Part shown: one piece after another, positions 17,551 to 26,255 of the stretch
Layout: the number at the start of each line of letters is the position of its first letter
How positions within the stretch are numbered: the first letter of the stretch is position 1
NCBI RefSeq assembly: GCF_001264245.1
Contig: NZ_CP011339.1
Coordinates: 1,798,001-1,862,000 of the forward strand
Direction: 5' to 3'
From: Microcystis panniformis FACHB-1757
GTDB lineage: Bacteria; Cyanobacteriota; Cyanobacteriia; Cyanobacteriales; Microcystaceae
DNA length: 64,000 bases
Made by a program: the position numbers and the translations under genes
Notes under the pieces: generated by a model
Told to the model about the DNA's origin: nothing
The model's database searches: none
The model's input: only the letters and a program-made list of their open reading frames with translations

Positions 17551-18345
17551 ATGATTAGCAGTGTTCAAAACCCTTTAATCAAGCAAATTCGCAAGCTACA
17601 CCGCACTAGAGAGCGACAGGAGCAGAATTTGTCCTTAATTGAGGGAACGCACTTACTAGAGACGGCTTTAGCGGTGAATTGTTCCCTAGAGACGGTCTGT
17701 TATACTGAAAAGTGGCAGCAAAGACAGGCAGAATTAGCAGAAAAGTTTCAAAATCAGGCGAAACGAGTCGAGATAGTTTCCCCGGAAGTTCTCGCTTCCC
17801 TAGCAACAACGGTTAATCCCGATGGTGTGATTGCCACTATTTCCCGTCATCACCTTCATCCAACCCCCCAAAATCCGCTACAATTGGGCTTAGTTTTGGA
17901 AAGATTGCAGGATCCGGGTAATCTCGGCACTATTATTCGCACTGCCGTGGCTACGGAAGTACAGGGTATCTGGTTAAGTCTCGATAGCGTCGAAATCGAT
18001 AACCCGAAAGTGATCCGCAGTTCCGCCGGGGAATGGTTTCGATCGCCCCTAGTGGTAGAATCGGATTTATCGGCTTTAGTGAAAAAATATCAAGCACAGG
18101 GGGTAAAAGCGATCGCGACTTTACCCACAGCCACCAAAAACCACTGGGAGATTGATTTTACCCGTCCGACTTTAATATTATTAGGCAATGAAGGAGCCGG
18201 TTTATCACCCCAATTAGCGACTTTAGCCGATGAAACGGTGAAAATTCCCCTCTTTGGTGGTGTGGAATCTTTAAATGTTGCGATCGCTACTGCTGTCATC
18301 CTCTACGAAGCTAGAAGACAATTATCCTACAGTAGGGTGGATTAG
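17551..18345 (+). CDS. TrmH/SpoU family RNA 2'-O-methyltransferase
   Basis: 264 residues from the ATG at 17551; an upstream TTG is a weaker start. The N terminus (SSVQNPLIKQIRKLHRTRER) is the substrate-binding domain seen in TsnR/RlmB-like proteins. The SPOUT knot motifs follow: LVLERLQDPGNLGTIIRTA (motif 1), LILLGNEGAGLS (motif 2) and VKIPLFGGVESLNVAIA (motif 3). It transfers a methyl from S-adenosylmethionine to ribose in rRNA or tRNA; the exact nucleotide cannot be read from sequence. A GGTGGATTA...TAATCCACC hairpin overlaps the stop. Confidence 0.93.
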   Translation: MISSVQNPLIKQIRKLHRTRERQEQNLSLIEGTHLLETALAVNCSLETVCYTEKWQQRQAELAEKFQNQAKRVEIVSPEVLASLATTVNPDGVIATISRHHLHPTPQNPLQLGLVLERLQDPGNLGTIIRTAVATEVQGIWLSLDSVEIDNPKVIRSSAGEWFRSPLVVESDLSALVKKYQAQGVKAIATLPTATKNHWEIDFTRPTLILLGNEGAGLSPQLATLADETVKIPLFGGVESLNVAIATAVILYEARRQLSYSRVD

Positions 18346-18387
18346 CGTCAGCGTAATCCACCGTTAAACCAGACAAGAATTAGAGAT

Positions 18388-19125
18388 TTATGTATTCTCG
18401 TTTTCTGTCTCCCAATCTAAATTATCTAGCATCTTCAACAATAAATTAATGAATACGATAATTTCTCCACCCTCCTCTGGTTTAGGATCGATGAATCGAT
18501 GAGCGTAACGGTTACGAAAAAGCTTCATTGTACCCGAATATAAATCACGGTATGCCTCTAATTCTTCTGATGGAAGCTTATCTTTTTGTAGAGATTTATT
18601 GCTTCCAAAAATTAGGTTAACAATACCATTACCCGTGGCTTTTTGATTAATATTATCTATATTTCCCAGTTTCCTCATGCGGTCTTCTAAAACCACTGTC
18701 GCATTGCGAATCGCAGTATCCCACGCTTTTGGATTATCTCCACCCGCACTCACAGAAAAACGGACTCTCTCCCATAGTTCGCAGTCTAAATGTTCAACTT
18801 CAGTCAAGGGAATTAGATGACGAATAGCCGAGCGATTGGGTTCAGCAAAGTTAGAATCAACCGCTTCATAAGCTTTTTGTGTTAGAGCGCACTTGTATTC
18901 ATCCGAGGCTATTGTTTGCAAATTAATATAACCAGATTTTTCTAATCCACCGAGCGTTGGGAATTCGACCTCAGGACAGCTATCAGAACCCGTGTAATTT
19001 GGCCAACTAGGACCTCCGAAAACCTGACAACCCCACAAAATATTGTCCTCGGCGGGAAAATCACCAGCCAGTACTCCTTTAACTATCCATCGCAAAAGGT
19101 TTTTTTGTTTTTCTGTTAAACTCAT
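18388..19125 (-). CDS. TIGR02391 (Ymh)-like protein
   Basis: 245 residues from the ATG at 19125, preceded by GAGGTG; a longer frame reaches 19245 but runs into MITE sequence. The C-terminal ~120 residues (WDTAIRNATVVLEDRMRK, EAYRDLYSGTMKLFRNRYAH, INLLLKMLDNLDWE) resemble TIGR02391/Hypoth_Ymh proteins, found on prophages and in defence-like contexts. The FRNRYAH motif recalls an R-x4-6-H HEPN active site; that is inference. The N-terminal half, with LGGLEKSGYINL, looks like a winged-helix or sensor region. A stand-alone gene next to MITE and transposase debris. Confidence 0.6.
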   Translation of the reverse strand: MSLTEKQKNLLRWIVKGVLAGDFPAEDNILWGCQVFGGPSWPNYTGSDSCPEVEFPTLGGLEKSGYINLQTIASDEYKCALTQKAYEAVDSNFAEPNRSAIRHLIPLTEVEHLDCELWERVRFSVSAGGDNPKAWDTAIRNATVVLEDRMRKLGNIDNINQKATGNGIVNLIFGSNKSLQKDKLPSEELEAYRDLYSGTMKLFRNRYAHRFIDPKPEEGGEIIVFINLLLKMLDNLDWETENENT

Positions 19126-19214
19126 ATTTACACCTCGAAAGGTAAATAACAGTACTATTATACTATGTAGTTTTGATTTTCGTAACGGGAATTTGCTAAA
19201 ACCGACATCTATAT

Positions 19215-19430
19215 AGGGTCTGCTGAAAAAGTACGGGCGAGGCATTCGGATAGAAAATCTACGGTTTCACCGATAGGTTATTGCCCGAATGCTTCGCCCC
19301 TACAGGACACGGGCCGATGAAGACGCAAGGTTTTGAACGACGATTCTCTCAAAATCTTGCACCTGTGAGAGCAAAACAGAACCCTAAAACCCTTACCTCG
19401 TCTATATTTCACATTTATTCAGCAAGCCCT
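19215..19430. mobile_element. MITE, AGGGyyTGCTGAA family (copy 1)
   Basis: 216 bp with inverted ends AGGGTCTGCTGAAAAAGT and AGGGCTTGCTGAATAAAT, flanked by ATAT on both sides (4-bp duplication). It contains the GGCATTCGGATAG...CGAATGCTTCGCC palindrome. A second copy at 21741-23207 is split by ISL3 copy 3; a diverged one surrounds the group II intron at 45386. Confidence 0.8.
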
Positions 19431-19499
19431 ATATAAATCCCTCGGATAGGTGAAACTGTTTCTATGAATAGTGAAATTTGAGACAGTCAACCAATTTTT

Positions 19500-19594
19500 T
19501 AAGTAGGGAGGCACAATTATTTGTAGGATGGGTTAGCGGTAGCGTAACATAATCGGGCGTTGGGTTTCATGCTTCAACCCAACCTACGTTCTAT
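19500..19594. repeat. TAAGTAGGGAGGCAC repeat
   Basis: About 95 bp almost identical to 34771-34865. It contains the inverted GTTGGGTTTCATGC/TTCAACCCAAC. The 17-mer TTCTATGAATAGTGAAA occurs on both sides (19462 and 19590). Confidence 0.65.
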
Positions 19595-19595
19595 G

Positions 19596-19874
19596 AATAG
19601 TGAAAGTGGACATCAAGAGTTGAGTCAGAAACTAGGAGCAGATTTTTATTTTGCTACTCCTTATCATTCTTGGGAGAGGGGATTAAACGAGCCTACTAAT
19701 GGACTGTTAAGACAATTTTTTCCCAAGGGAACGAATTTTAAAATCCTTAAGCCAGAGGAGGTGGAAAGAGCCGTAAACTTGATTAACAATCGTCCTCGAA
19801 AATGTCTTGACTATCGTAGCCCGAATGAGGTATTCTATGAAGGTAGATCAGACAGTAATGCAATTCAGACTTGA
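19596..19874 (+). pseudogene. IS30-family transposase, C-terminal remnant
   Basis: The last ~90 codons of an IS30-type transposase: ESGHQELSQKLGADFYFA, YHSWERGLNEPTNGLLRQ (with the catalytic Glu), NNRPRKCLDYRSPNEV. The N-terminal two thirds are absent, replaced by the repeat at 19500-19594. Non-functional. Confidence 0.85.
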
Positions 19875-20148
19875 ATTGGCCGATGATGGTAATCTGACAA
19901 CATTTGGCGATGACGGTTGCCAAGGGGTTTTCACTAATCTCGATGGACTTCGTTACCCTAAAAAATCCTGTATTTTTTAACAAGTCAGACTAAATCTTTC
20001 AAGGAGGACTTTAAAAATTGCCTTGGCATAAGTTGCTATTTGAGAGATAAAAATATAGAAGCAGCTGATTATTTACTAACCTACTTTTTTTAATTTTTAA
20101 CGGGTTAGGACTGAGATATACTGAAATGGTTGCTTATAGATCACTACT
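19875..20148. other. Gap upstream of purH
   Basis: No gene supported. Part of it reads like decayed element sequence; the purH promoter presumably lies in the AT-rich last 100 bp (for example TATACT near 20117). Confidence 0.4.
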
Positions 20149-21684
20149 ATGGGACGTTTAGCGCTGATCAGCGTGACTGACAAAACCGGAATAGTTGACT
20201 TTGCCCGTCAGCTAACAGAAGAATTTGATTTTGAAATTATTAGCAGTGGAGGAACCGCCAAAACGCTCCAATCGGAGGGAATTCCCGTGATTAAAGTGGG
20301 AGAATATACAGGATCTCCTGAAATCTTGGGCGGAAGGGTGAAAACTCTCCATCCTCGCATCCATGGCGGTATTTTGGCTAGACGGGATTGGCAGTCAGAT
20401 TTAGCGGAAATGGAGGCTAATCAAATTCGTCCTTTTGATTTGGTGGTGGTTAATCTCTATCCCTTTGAACAGACGATCGCTAATCCTGATGTTACCACCG
20501 CTCAGGCGATCGAACAAATCGATATTGGCGGTCCGGCGATGTTACGCGCCTCGGCTAAAAATTTCGCCCATTTGACTGTCATCAGTAACCCGAAGTATTA
20601 CGAGCAGTATTTAAGCCAATTACGGCAAAATAACGGCGAAATCTCCCTGGAATTCCGTCAAAAAATGGCGGGGGAAACCTTCGCTTTAACCAATGCCTAC
20701 GATGGAGCGATCGCATCCTATTTCGCCAGCTTAAACGGGGAAACGACGCGCTTTAATTTGGCGGGAAATGCCCTGCAAACCCTGCGTTACGGCGAAAATC
20801 CCCACCAAAGCGCCACTTGGTATGGTAGCGGTACAATGGCTCAAGGTTGGGGAAAAGCGACCTTATTACAGGGAAAAGAACTAAGTTATAACAATTTAGT
20901 CGATTTAGAAGCAGCCCGCCGTTTAATCGTCGAATTCGGCAGGGAAGAACCGGCCGCCGCTATCTTGAAACACACTAATCCCTGTGGAGTGGCGATCGGT
21001 GGTAGCTTAGTGGAAGCTTATGCTAAAGCTTTTCATGCCGATGCTATCTCGGCTTTTGGGGGTATTGTTGCCCTAAATCAAGCCATAGATGAAGCAACCG
21101 CTAAAGAATTAACGAAAACCTTCCTAGAATGCGTGGTTGCCCCCGATTGTAGCCCTGAAGCCCGGGATATCCTCGCTAAAAAGTCAAAAGTGCGGATTTT
21201 ATTGCTGCCGGATTTAAGCAGGGGAGAAAAACAAACAGTAAAAGTTATCGCTGGCGGTTTTCTAGTACAAGCGGCCGATGACGTGGTAGAAACCCCGGAT
21301 GAGTGGCGAGTGGTGACAGAAAAACAACCTACCCCCGCACAATTAGCGGAATTACTGTTTGCTTGGAAAGTATCTAAGCACGTTAAATCTAACGCTATTG
21401 TGGTGACAAAAAATCAAACTACTTTAGGCGTTGGTGCGGGACAAATGAATCGCGTTGGTTCGGTAAAAATTGCCCTTGAACAAGCAGGGGAAGCTGCTAA
21501 AGGTGGCTATTTAGCTAGTGATGGCTTTTTCCCCTTTGATGATTCTGTTCGCACGGCGGCCCAGTTTGGTATCGAGGCAATTGTTCAACCCGGAGGTTCT
21601 TTAAAAGATCAGGATTCGATTAATGCCGCTAATGAGTTAGGTTTAATTATGGTCTTAACAGGCATTCGTCATTTCTTGCATTAA
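20149..21684 (+). CDS. purH: Bifunctional AICAR transformylase / IMP cyclohydrolase
   Basis: 511 residues, normal length. It catalyses the last two steps of IMP synthesis in the cytoplasm. The N-terminal cyclohydrolase domain (~1-195) begins LALISVTDKTGIVDFAR and contains the phosphate loop SSGGTAKTL and GRVKTLHPRIHGGIL. The C-terminal transformylase has ILKHTNPCGVAIG, with the catalytic Lys-His, and FAWKVSKHVKSNAIV. The ending FPFDDSVRTAAQFG...MVLTGIRHFLH is canonical. It stands alone. Confidence 0.97.
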   Translation: MGRLALISVTDKTGIVDFARQLTEEFDFEIISSGGTAKTLQSEGIPVIKVGEYTGSPEILGGRVKTLHPRIHGGILARRDWQSDLAEMEANQIRPFDLVVVNLYPFEQTIANPDVTTAQAIEQIDIGGPAMLRASAKNFAHLTVISNPKYYEQYLSQLRQNNGEISLEFRQKMAGETFALTNAYDGAIASYFASLNGETTRFNLAGNALQTLRYGENPHQSATWYGSGTMAQGWGKATLLQGKELSYNNLVDLEAARRLIVEFGREEPAAAILKHTNPCGVAIGGSLVEAYAKAFHADAISAFGGIVALNQAIDEATAKELTKTFLECVVAPDCSPEARDILAKKSKVRILLLPDLSRGEKQTVKVIAGGFLVQAADDVVETPDEWRVVTEKQPTPAQLAELLFAWKVSKHVKSNAIVVTKNQTTLGVGAGQMNRVGSVKIALEQAGEAAKGGYLASDGFFPFDDSVRTAAQFGIEAIVQPGGSLKDQDSINAANELGLIMVLTGIRHFLH

Positions 21685-21820
21685 TACAAGGTTAGGGTGT
21701 GTTATTGCTTAAATTAACGCACCCCAACCAGTTATTAATTAGGGTTTGCTGAATAAATGTGAAATGTAGGCAAGGTAAGGGTTTTGTGGCTTTTCTGGCG
21801 AAACAGGTGCAAGATTTTGA

Positions 21821-23065
21821 GGCTCTTCTGGTTTTCGTGTGTTAATTTTTGTTATGAATTAAAGCAAGCAAACAGCTTAAGTCGAAGATGTTCAAAATTG
21901 GTAAATCCATAACTCATTCTTTTAATAAGCTTTATTTTGGTATTCATTCCCTCAATTAATCCGTTGGTTGTCTGATTTTCAAAGTAATTACAAATACCTG
22001 GCAAATGCTTCTGGATCATCCTGGCACTACTTTCATATAATATCCCGCCTATTCTTATCCATTTTTCCAATTTTCTCTCAGCACCTCTGAACGTTCTACT
22101 ACTTTGATAAATTTGTCTAATTTCTTCTTTCATTTCCCCGGCTATTCCTAAGCATGGATGTTCTTTCAGAATAACTTCTAGTTGTTGTTTTTGCTCGTCC
22201 TTTAAGTCCTCTTTATTCTTCCATAATAAATGAGGTAATCCTTTTTCATGCACCCCCATTAACTTTCTCAATTTATTAAGCTCGTCATTGATGATAGCCA
22301 TTACATGAAAACGGTCATAGATGATTTTAGCATTGGGAAATAATTCCTTGATCACTGCTGTAAATCCTGACCACATATCGACGCTCACTTCTTTCACTTT
22401 CTCCCGAACTGCGTCTGGCTGTGCTTTTAAGGCTTCCATTAATTCTTCTTGCTTATGTCCTTTAATCACATCTAGTAAAATTTTCTTGTCCATATCTACG
22501 ACCGTTGTGATGAAATCTTTATGTCCTTTTAAGTTACTAAATTCATCTAAGCTTATTCGTTCTGGTGCTTCCCACTCTTCCTTTTCTAGTTCTTTAGCAC
22601 AGTGATTAAATATTAACTCAACTTCTGACCATCCTAACCCTTCTTCTCGACTTATTTCTTCGATGCTACAATTTTTTACTCTCTCATAAATCATCGATTC
22701 ATAGCGAATTGTATGATGCTGTCTTAATCTCATAAAACTCAGTCTTTCGCTGATATACTTTTGGCACTTTTGACAATGAAACTGACGGCGTGGTACTTCT
22801 AAATATACTGGATTACCTAATATTGACAAGTCTCTGACTAGATTATACTCTGTCTGATTGATTCTGTCTAAGGTTTGATGGCAATTCGGACATTCAATTG
22901 TTTCATTTAAAAGAGCAAGCTTTAGGAAAATTGTCTGAGCAATTTTTTGATAATTGACCACTGTTACATTTGGTAAATCGAGGAGTTGATCAAAATTTAT
23001 CCACATAACCCACCTCCTGTTCTGTGTTACTATTATACCATGCTCACACAGAACCTAGAAGAGCC
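21821..23065 (-). mobile_element. ISL3-family insertion sequence, copy 3
   Basis: 1245 bp with a perfect 8-bp target duplication GATTTTGA (21813-21820 and 23066-23073), inserted in a MITE. It is the only one of the three copies with intact flanks, and it fixes the element's true ends. Confidence 0.95.
21852..23006 (-). CDS. ISL3 family transposase (copy 3)
   Basis: 384 residues, the same as copy 1 except Gly for Trp in LGIAGEMKEE. Zinc-finger Cys pairs, DDE residues and the AGGAGGTGG ribosome site are all present. Intact flanks and near identity to the other copies suggest recent transposition. Confidence 0.94.
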   Translation of the reverse strand: MWINFDQLLDLPNVTVVNYQKIAQTIFLKLALLNETIECPNCHQTLDRINQTEYNLVRDLSILGNPVYLEVPRRQFHCQKCQKYISERLSFMRLRQHHTIRYESMIYERVKNCSIEEISREEGLGWSEVELIFNHCAKELEKEEWEAPERISLDEFSNLKGHKDFITTVVDMDKKILLDVIKGHKQEELMEALKAQPDAVREKVKEVSVDMWSGFTAVIKELFPNAKIIYDRFHVMAIINDELNKLRKLMGVHEKGLPHLLWKNKEDLKDEQKQQLEVILKEHPCLGIAGEMKEEIRQIYQSSRTFRGAERKLEKWIRIGGILYESSARMIQKHLPGICNYFENQTTNGLIEGMNTKIKLIKRMSYGFTNFEHLRLKLFACFNS

Positions 23066-23467
23066 GATTTTGAGAGAATCGTGCTTCAAAACCTTGCGTC
23101 TTCATCGGCCCGCGTCCTGTAGGGGCGAAGCATTCGGGCAATAACCTATCGGTGAAACTGGAGATTTTCTATCCGAATGCTTCGCCCGTACTTTTTCAGC
23201 AAGCCCTAATTATCGGTTAATTTCCCCTATTCAATAGTTTTAAATTTCCCAAAAGCGCGAGTATGTCCAGCTTTTGGGGAACAAAGAAAATAGTGCTATA
23301 TTTGGCTATTTATTTAGGTCATTTCCTCAAATGCTTTGGACAAAAATTGACCATACTTGGCGATTAATGTTTCCTCTCCAACCATTAAAAGTGTCAAAAT
23401 AATAGTAAAGTTTTGTGACAAAGTGCAGTCAGATATAAGAATCTTTGCTAGAACTCCAGGACGAAAT

Positions 23468-23743
23468 ATGAACAACGAACCTACTTCGAGCAACTCTCAA
23501 ACTGATTGGCAACGATTGGATGCGATGAGCGATGAAGATATTGATTGATCAGATTGTCCAGAGATTACGCCAGAAATGTTTGCTAAGGCGGTAGTGCGGC
23601 GGGGTTTACCTGCTACAAAAGCCAAGGCTCAAGTTACACTCCCCATTGATAGCGATGTATTAGAGTGGTTTAAGTCTCAAGGGCGTGGCTATCAAACACA
23701 GATCAATCAATTGCTACGAGCGTATATGGAGGCACATCAATAA
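23468..23743 (+). pseudogene. BrnA-like antitoxin with an in-frame UGA
   Basis: 92 codons reading TDWQRLDAMSDEDID, then TGA at 23546-23548, then SDCPEITPEMFAKAVVRRG, QVTLPIDSDVLEWFKSQGR and NQLLRAYMEAHQ. The second half is the CopG/Arc-type ribbon-helix-helix of BrnA antitoxins (PF14384). The stop interrupts an otherwise continuous frame. No BrnT toxin gene is visible nearby, so it is an orphan. A downstream restart is possible but has no clear ribosome site. Similar ~65-bp sequences lie on both sides (23396-23461 and 23852-23920). Confidence 0.75.
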
Positions 23744-24147
23744 CAGGCAGATTCATGTTTTTGTATTTGAAAACAAGGATTGCAGCGGCATAACAAGGGA
23801 TTTACCATACTTTATTAGACTGAAAACCGCTATAACAAATCACCGCACCCGAAATAATAGTAAAATTTTGTGACAAAGTGCAGCCAGATACAAGGATCTT
23901 TGCCATAATTCTGGAAAGCTTCTATGATAAGTCTCCTTAAAAGGAGATTGTTGGCAGTAAGCTAATCTGGCTAACAGGCTTTTGAGTGTGATCTGGGGGA
24001 AGTTTCTTGCGATTGCGCCTAAATGGAGTGACATACAGAAAGTTGACCCATATCGTTACTCTGAAGAGTGTTATACAGAGAGTTTCCGTATAATTAACAG
24101 TTATGCGGCAACCCTCGAATAACAGTACCTACATAGAGTTAAAAGCC

Positions 24148-24729
24148 ATGACTAGAATTCGAATTGAGCTGGTTGATGTATATTGCCGTGACACTGAGGA
24201 TGTTACTGGTGCAGATGAATTTTACATCTTGGGTGGTGTCGGTTCTTACTCAAAATTAGGAGCGACAGGCGATGATCTGAAAATTCGCCCAGTCTTGACT
24301 GTTCCTATTAAAATTAACGACAAGCAGCGCAAACCATTTGGTAAAGGGGGCGGTATTATATTTGATGATGACGTACCTGAAAACAACACTTTGTACATTG
24401 CCTTGGCTGGATATGATGAAGACGCAAACAAAGACTGGTCAAAGCATGGTGAAATGGTGACGAAAGTGGGAAGTGCCATATCTGCGGGCTTAAAAGCGGT
24501 TCCCTATCCCCCTGCCCAAATTACGGGAACAATTCTTCTGCTTGCGATTGCGGGTGTAGGACTCGCAATGATGCTGGATAAAGATGATGAATTGGGACAA
24601 CTCAAGCGTGATTTGCCAGTTTCAGCAATTTCCAGTGGGAGCCACGCCCAGTTTTGGACTCTCCGAAAAAAAGGAGGATGGTATTCGAGTTGGGATTACA
24701 CCGTGACCTATCGAATTCACAAGGGATAA
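24148..24729 (+). CDS. Hypothetical protein with a glycine-rich membrane segment
   Basis: 193 residues from the ATG at 24148; an in-frame ATG at 24103 would add 15. I do not recognise the family. The first half is polar and beta-rich with acidic patches (DVTGADEFYILGGVGSY, FDDDVPENNTLYIALAGYD). Residues ~125-150 are hydrophobic (ITGTILLLAIAGVGLAMML), and the tail is aromatic (GGWYSSWDYTVTYRIHKG). The C2-like front plus a single hydrophobic segment could suit a membrane-active protein, but that is speculation. It sits in a toxin-antitoxin island, directly before a repeat at 24735. Confidence 0.5.
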   Translation: MTRIRIELVDVYCRDTEDVTGADEFYILGGVGSYSKLGATGDDLKIRPVLTVPIKINDKQRKPFGKGGGIIFDDDVPENNTLYIALAGYDEDANKDWSKHGEMVTKVGSAISAGLKAVPYPPAQITGTILLLAIAGVGLAMMLDKDDELGQLKRDLPVSAISSGSHAQFWTLRKKGGWYSSWDYTVTYRIHKG

Positions 24730-24734
24730 TATAG

Positions 24735-24848
24735 CCGTAGGGTGCGTTCCCTAATCTGGATCCTACTGCTCCACTGATCGATTTTGGGGAACGTACCATG
24801 CACATTGATTGAAGCTATGAGTTTAAGTGCGATGCTGAAGGCACTGGG
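24735..24848. repeat. ~112-bp repeat, copy A
   Basis: GGGTGCGTTCCCTAAT...GGGGAACGTACCATGC, then ATTGATTGAAGCT and TGCGATGCTGAAGGCAC. About 85-90% identical to 26144-26255 in the same orientation. It contains inverted arms GGTGCGTTCCC/GGGAACGYACC. Confidence 0.8.
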
Positions 24849-24918
24849 TAGCAGTACGCCATCGCTGTAGCAACTTGGAGGCTAGAATATATTAAGCCCT
24901 ATACGTTAGATGTTGTAT

Positions 24919-25137
24919 ATGACTGAACGACTTGAGCAGGTGATCGCCCAATTACAAACCTTGTCAACCGATCAACAGGACGCGATCGCATCTCTGATTT
25001 TGGCAGAACTCGAAGAAGAAAAGCGATGGAATGACTCCTTTGCCGGCTCACCAAACTTGCTGGCTAAACTAGCAGCCGAAGCAATGGCAGAACATCGATT
25101 GGGCAAGACTCAAGAATTAGATCCAGAAACGTTGTGA
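24919..25137 (+). CDS. Antitoxin of a ParE/RelE-type module
   Basis: 72 residues from the ATG at 24919 (MTERLEQVIAQLQTL); an ATG nine bases upstream is also possible. The N terminus is an amphipathic helix (QDAIASLILAELEEEKRW) and the tail is charged (KTQELDPETL), as in small antitoxins that wrap a RelE/ParE toxin. No DNA-binding fold is obvious. Its stop overlaps the toxin start by four bases, so translation is coupled. It should neutralise the toxin and repress the operon (inference). Confidence 0.75.
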   Translation: MTERLEQVIAQLQTLSTDQQDAIASLILAELEEEKRWNDSFAGSPNLLAKLAAEAMAEHRLGKTQELDPETL

Positions 25138-25403
25138 AGTCTTGTACCACTGCTCGTTTTCGGGAGATGTTTGCAAATCTTCCAAAACCGATTCAAGAGC
25201 AGACCCGTAAAGCGTATCGGCAATTCAAAGAAGACCCAAGCTATCCCAGCTTGCGATTCAAGAAAGTCCATCCAAAGCTGCCCATCTATTCTGCACGCAT
25301 CAATAGGGATTATCGTGCTGTCGGTCAATTAGAGGATGATACGGTGATTTGGTTCTGGGTTGGTTCCCATGCAGAGTACGATATGCTGCTGGAGCAATTG
25401 TAG
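25134..25403 (+). CDS. ParE/RelE-superfamily toxin
   Basis: 89 residues from a GTG that overlaps the antitoxin stop. It shows the RelE/ParE fold pattern: TARFREMFANLPKPIQEQ, AYRQFKEDPSYPSLRFKKV, ARINRDYRAVGQLEDD, IWFWVGSHAEYDMLL. In this superfamily such proteins cleave mRNA at the ribosome or poison gyrase; the sequence does not decide which. The gene appears complete. A TGCGATGCCGAAGGCAC palindromic repeat follows the stop. Confidence 0.85.
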   Translation: MKSCTTARFREMFANLPKPIQEQTRKAYRQFKEDPSYPSLRFKKVHPKLPIYSARINRDYRAVGQLEDDTVIWFWVGSHAEYDMLLEQL

Positions 25404-25551
25404 TGCGATGCCGAAGGCACTACGCCATTGCCCTATGTAGCTTAAAGCTTGAGAGCCAACTAACAAAGATATGCCCAGAGGTGGGTTAGTCATCTATCGG
25501 ATTAAAATGTAAAGAAAATAATCACTTATACTTCAATCTAATATCCATCCT

Positions 25552-25764
25552 ATGCAAATTACCCTCAACCTTGATGAATCGCTTCTCAAGGAAGCCTTTC
25601 AACTGACTAACCTCACCACCCAAGAGGAACTAATGAATCTTGCTCTACAAGAATTCGTAAAATCCCGCCGTAAGAAAAACCTTCTCGACCTTGCCGGACA
25701 AATTCAATTTGCTCCAGATTTTGATTATAAAGCCCTACGTGAAACTCGTCATGTTGCTGATTGA
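25552..25764 (+). CDS. VapB-type antitoxin
   Basis: 70 residues: MQITLNLDESLLKEAFQLT, then TTQEELMNLALQEFVKSRR and NLLDLAGQI. This is the PF09957-type VapB fold: an N-terminal ribbon-helix-helix for DNA binding and a C-terminal peptide that blocks the PIN toxin. It overlaps the toxin start at 25751 by 14 bases. Confidence 0.88.
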   Translation: MQITLNLDESLLKEAFQLTNLTTQEELMNLALQEFVKSRRKKNLLDLAGQIQFAPDFDYKALRETRHVAD

Positions 25765-26149
25765 CACATCTGTGTGGATCAGCGTCTTCCGCGATCGCAG
25801 TGGTCAAGTTCGCCAGCAACTGGAAACGTTAATTGCAAATCGTGAGATTTTACTCACCCGCTTTACCCAGCTTGAACTGCTTCAAGGGAGCTTAAACGAG
25901 CAAGAGTGGACAATCCTCTCTACTTACCTCGAAGTGCAGGATTATGTTGAACTCAGTCCTTCTTCCTGGCAAGCGGCTGCACGTATTTACTATGATCTGC
26001 GTCGTCAAGGATTGACTGTTCGCAGCCCAATTGATTGCTGTATTGCTCAAGCGGCACTGGAAAATGATCTGCTTCTGATTCACAACGACCGTGATTTTGA
26101 AACCATTGCTCAAGTGCGATCTCTTCAAAATCTCCGTTTTCAGCCCTAG
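25751..26149 (+). CDS. VapC-type PIN-domain ribonuclease toxin
   Basis: 132 residues from the ATG at 25751. The four acidic PIN residues are visible: MLLIDTSVWISVF (Asp), TQLELLQGS (Glu), RSPIDCCIAQAA (Asp) and IHNDRDFETI (Asp). VapC enzymes are magnesium-dependent endoribonucleases that cut tRNA or rRNA. The longer upstream frame to 25691 overlaps the antitoxin too far to be real. The stop lies inside the repeat copy at 26144-26255. Confidence 0.9.
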   Translation: MLLIDTSVWISVFRDRSGQVRQQLETLIANREILLTRFTQLELLQGSLNEQEWTILSTYLEVQDYVELSPSSWQAAARIYYDLRRQGLTVRSPIDCCIAQAALENDLLLIHNDRDFETIAQVRSLQNLRFQP

Positions 26150-26255
26150 GGTGCGTTCCCTAATGGGGGTCCTACTGCTCCACCGATCGATTTTTGGGAA
26201 CGCACCATGCCCATTGATTGAAGCTGTGAGTTTAGTTGCGATGCCGAAGGCACTG
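26144..26255. repeat. ~112-bp repeat, copy B
   Basis: Same sequence as 24735-24848 with the arms GGTGCGTTCCC/GGGAACGCACC. The two copies bracket the RelE/ParE and VapBC modules as direct repeats. The following 26256-26410 has no gene I can support. Confidence 0.8.

Larger units (their letters stand above)
21741..23207. mobile_element. MITE, AGGGyyTGCTGAA family (copy 2), split by ISL3
   Basis: Ends AGGGTTTGCTGAATAAATG and, inverted, AGGGCTTGCTGAAAAAGT, flanked by AATT on both sides. Removing the ISL3 element and one 8-bp duplication leaves 214 bp, matching the 216-bp copy at 19215-19430. Confidence 0.85.

Noticed and set aside
23468..23743. Selenocysteine or recoded UGA in the BrnA-like gene
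   Set aside because: No SECIS-like hairpin is evident and the family has no conserved Cys/Sec there; nonsense mutation is simpler.
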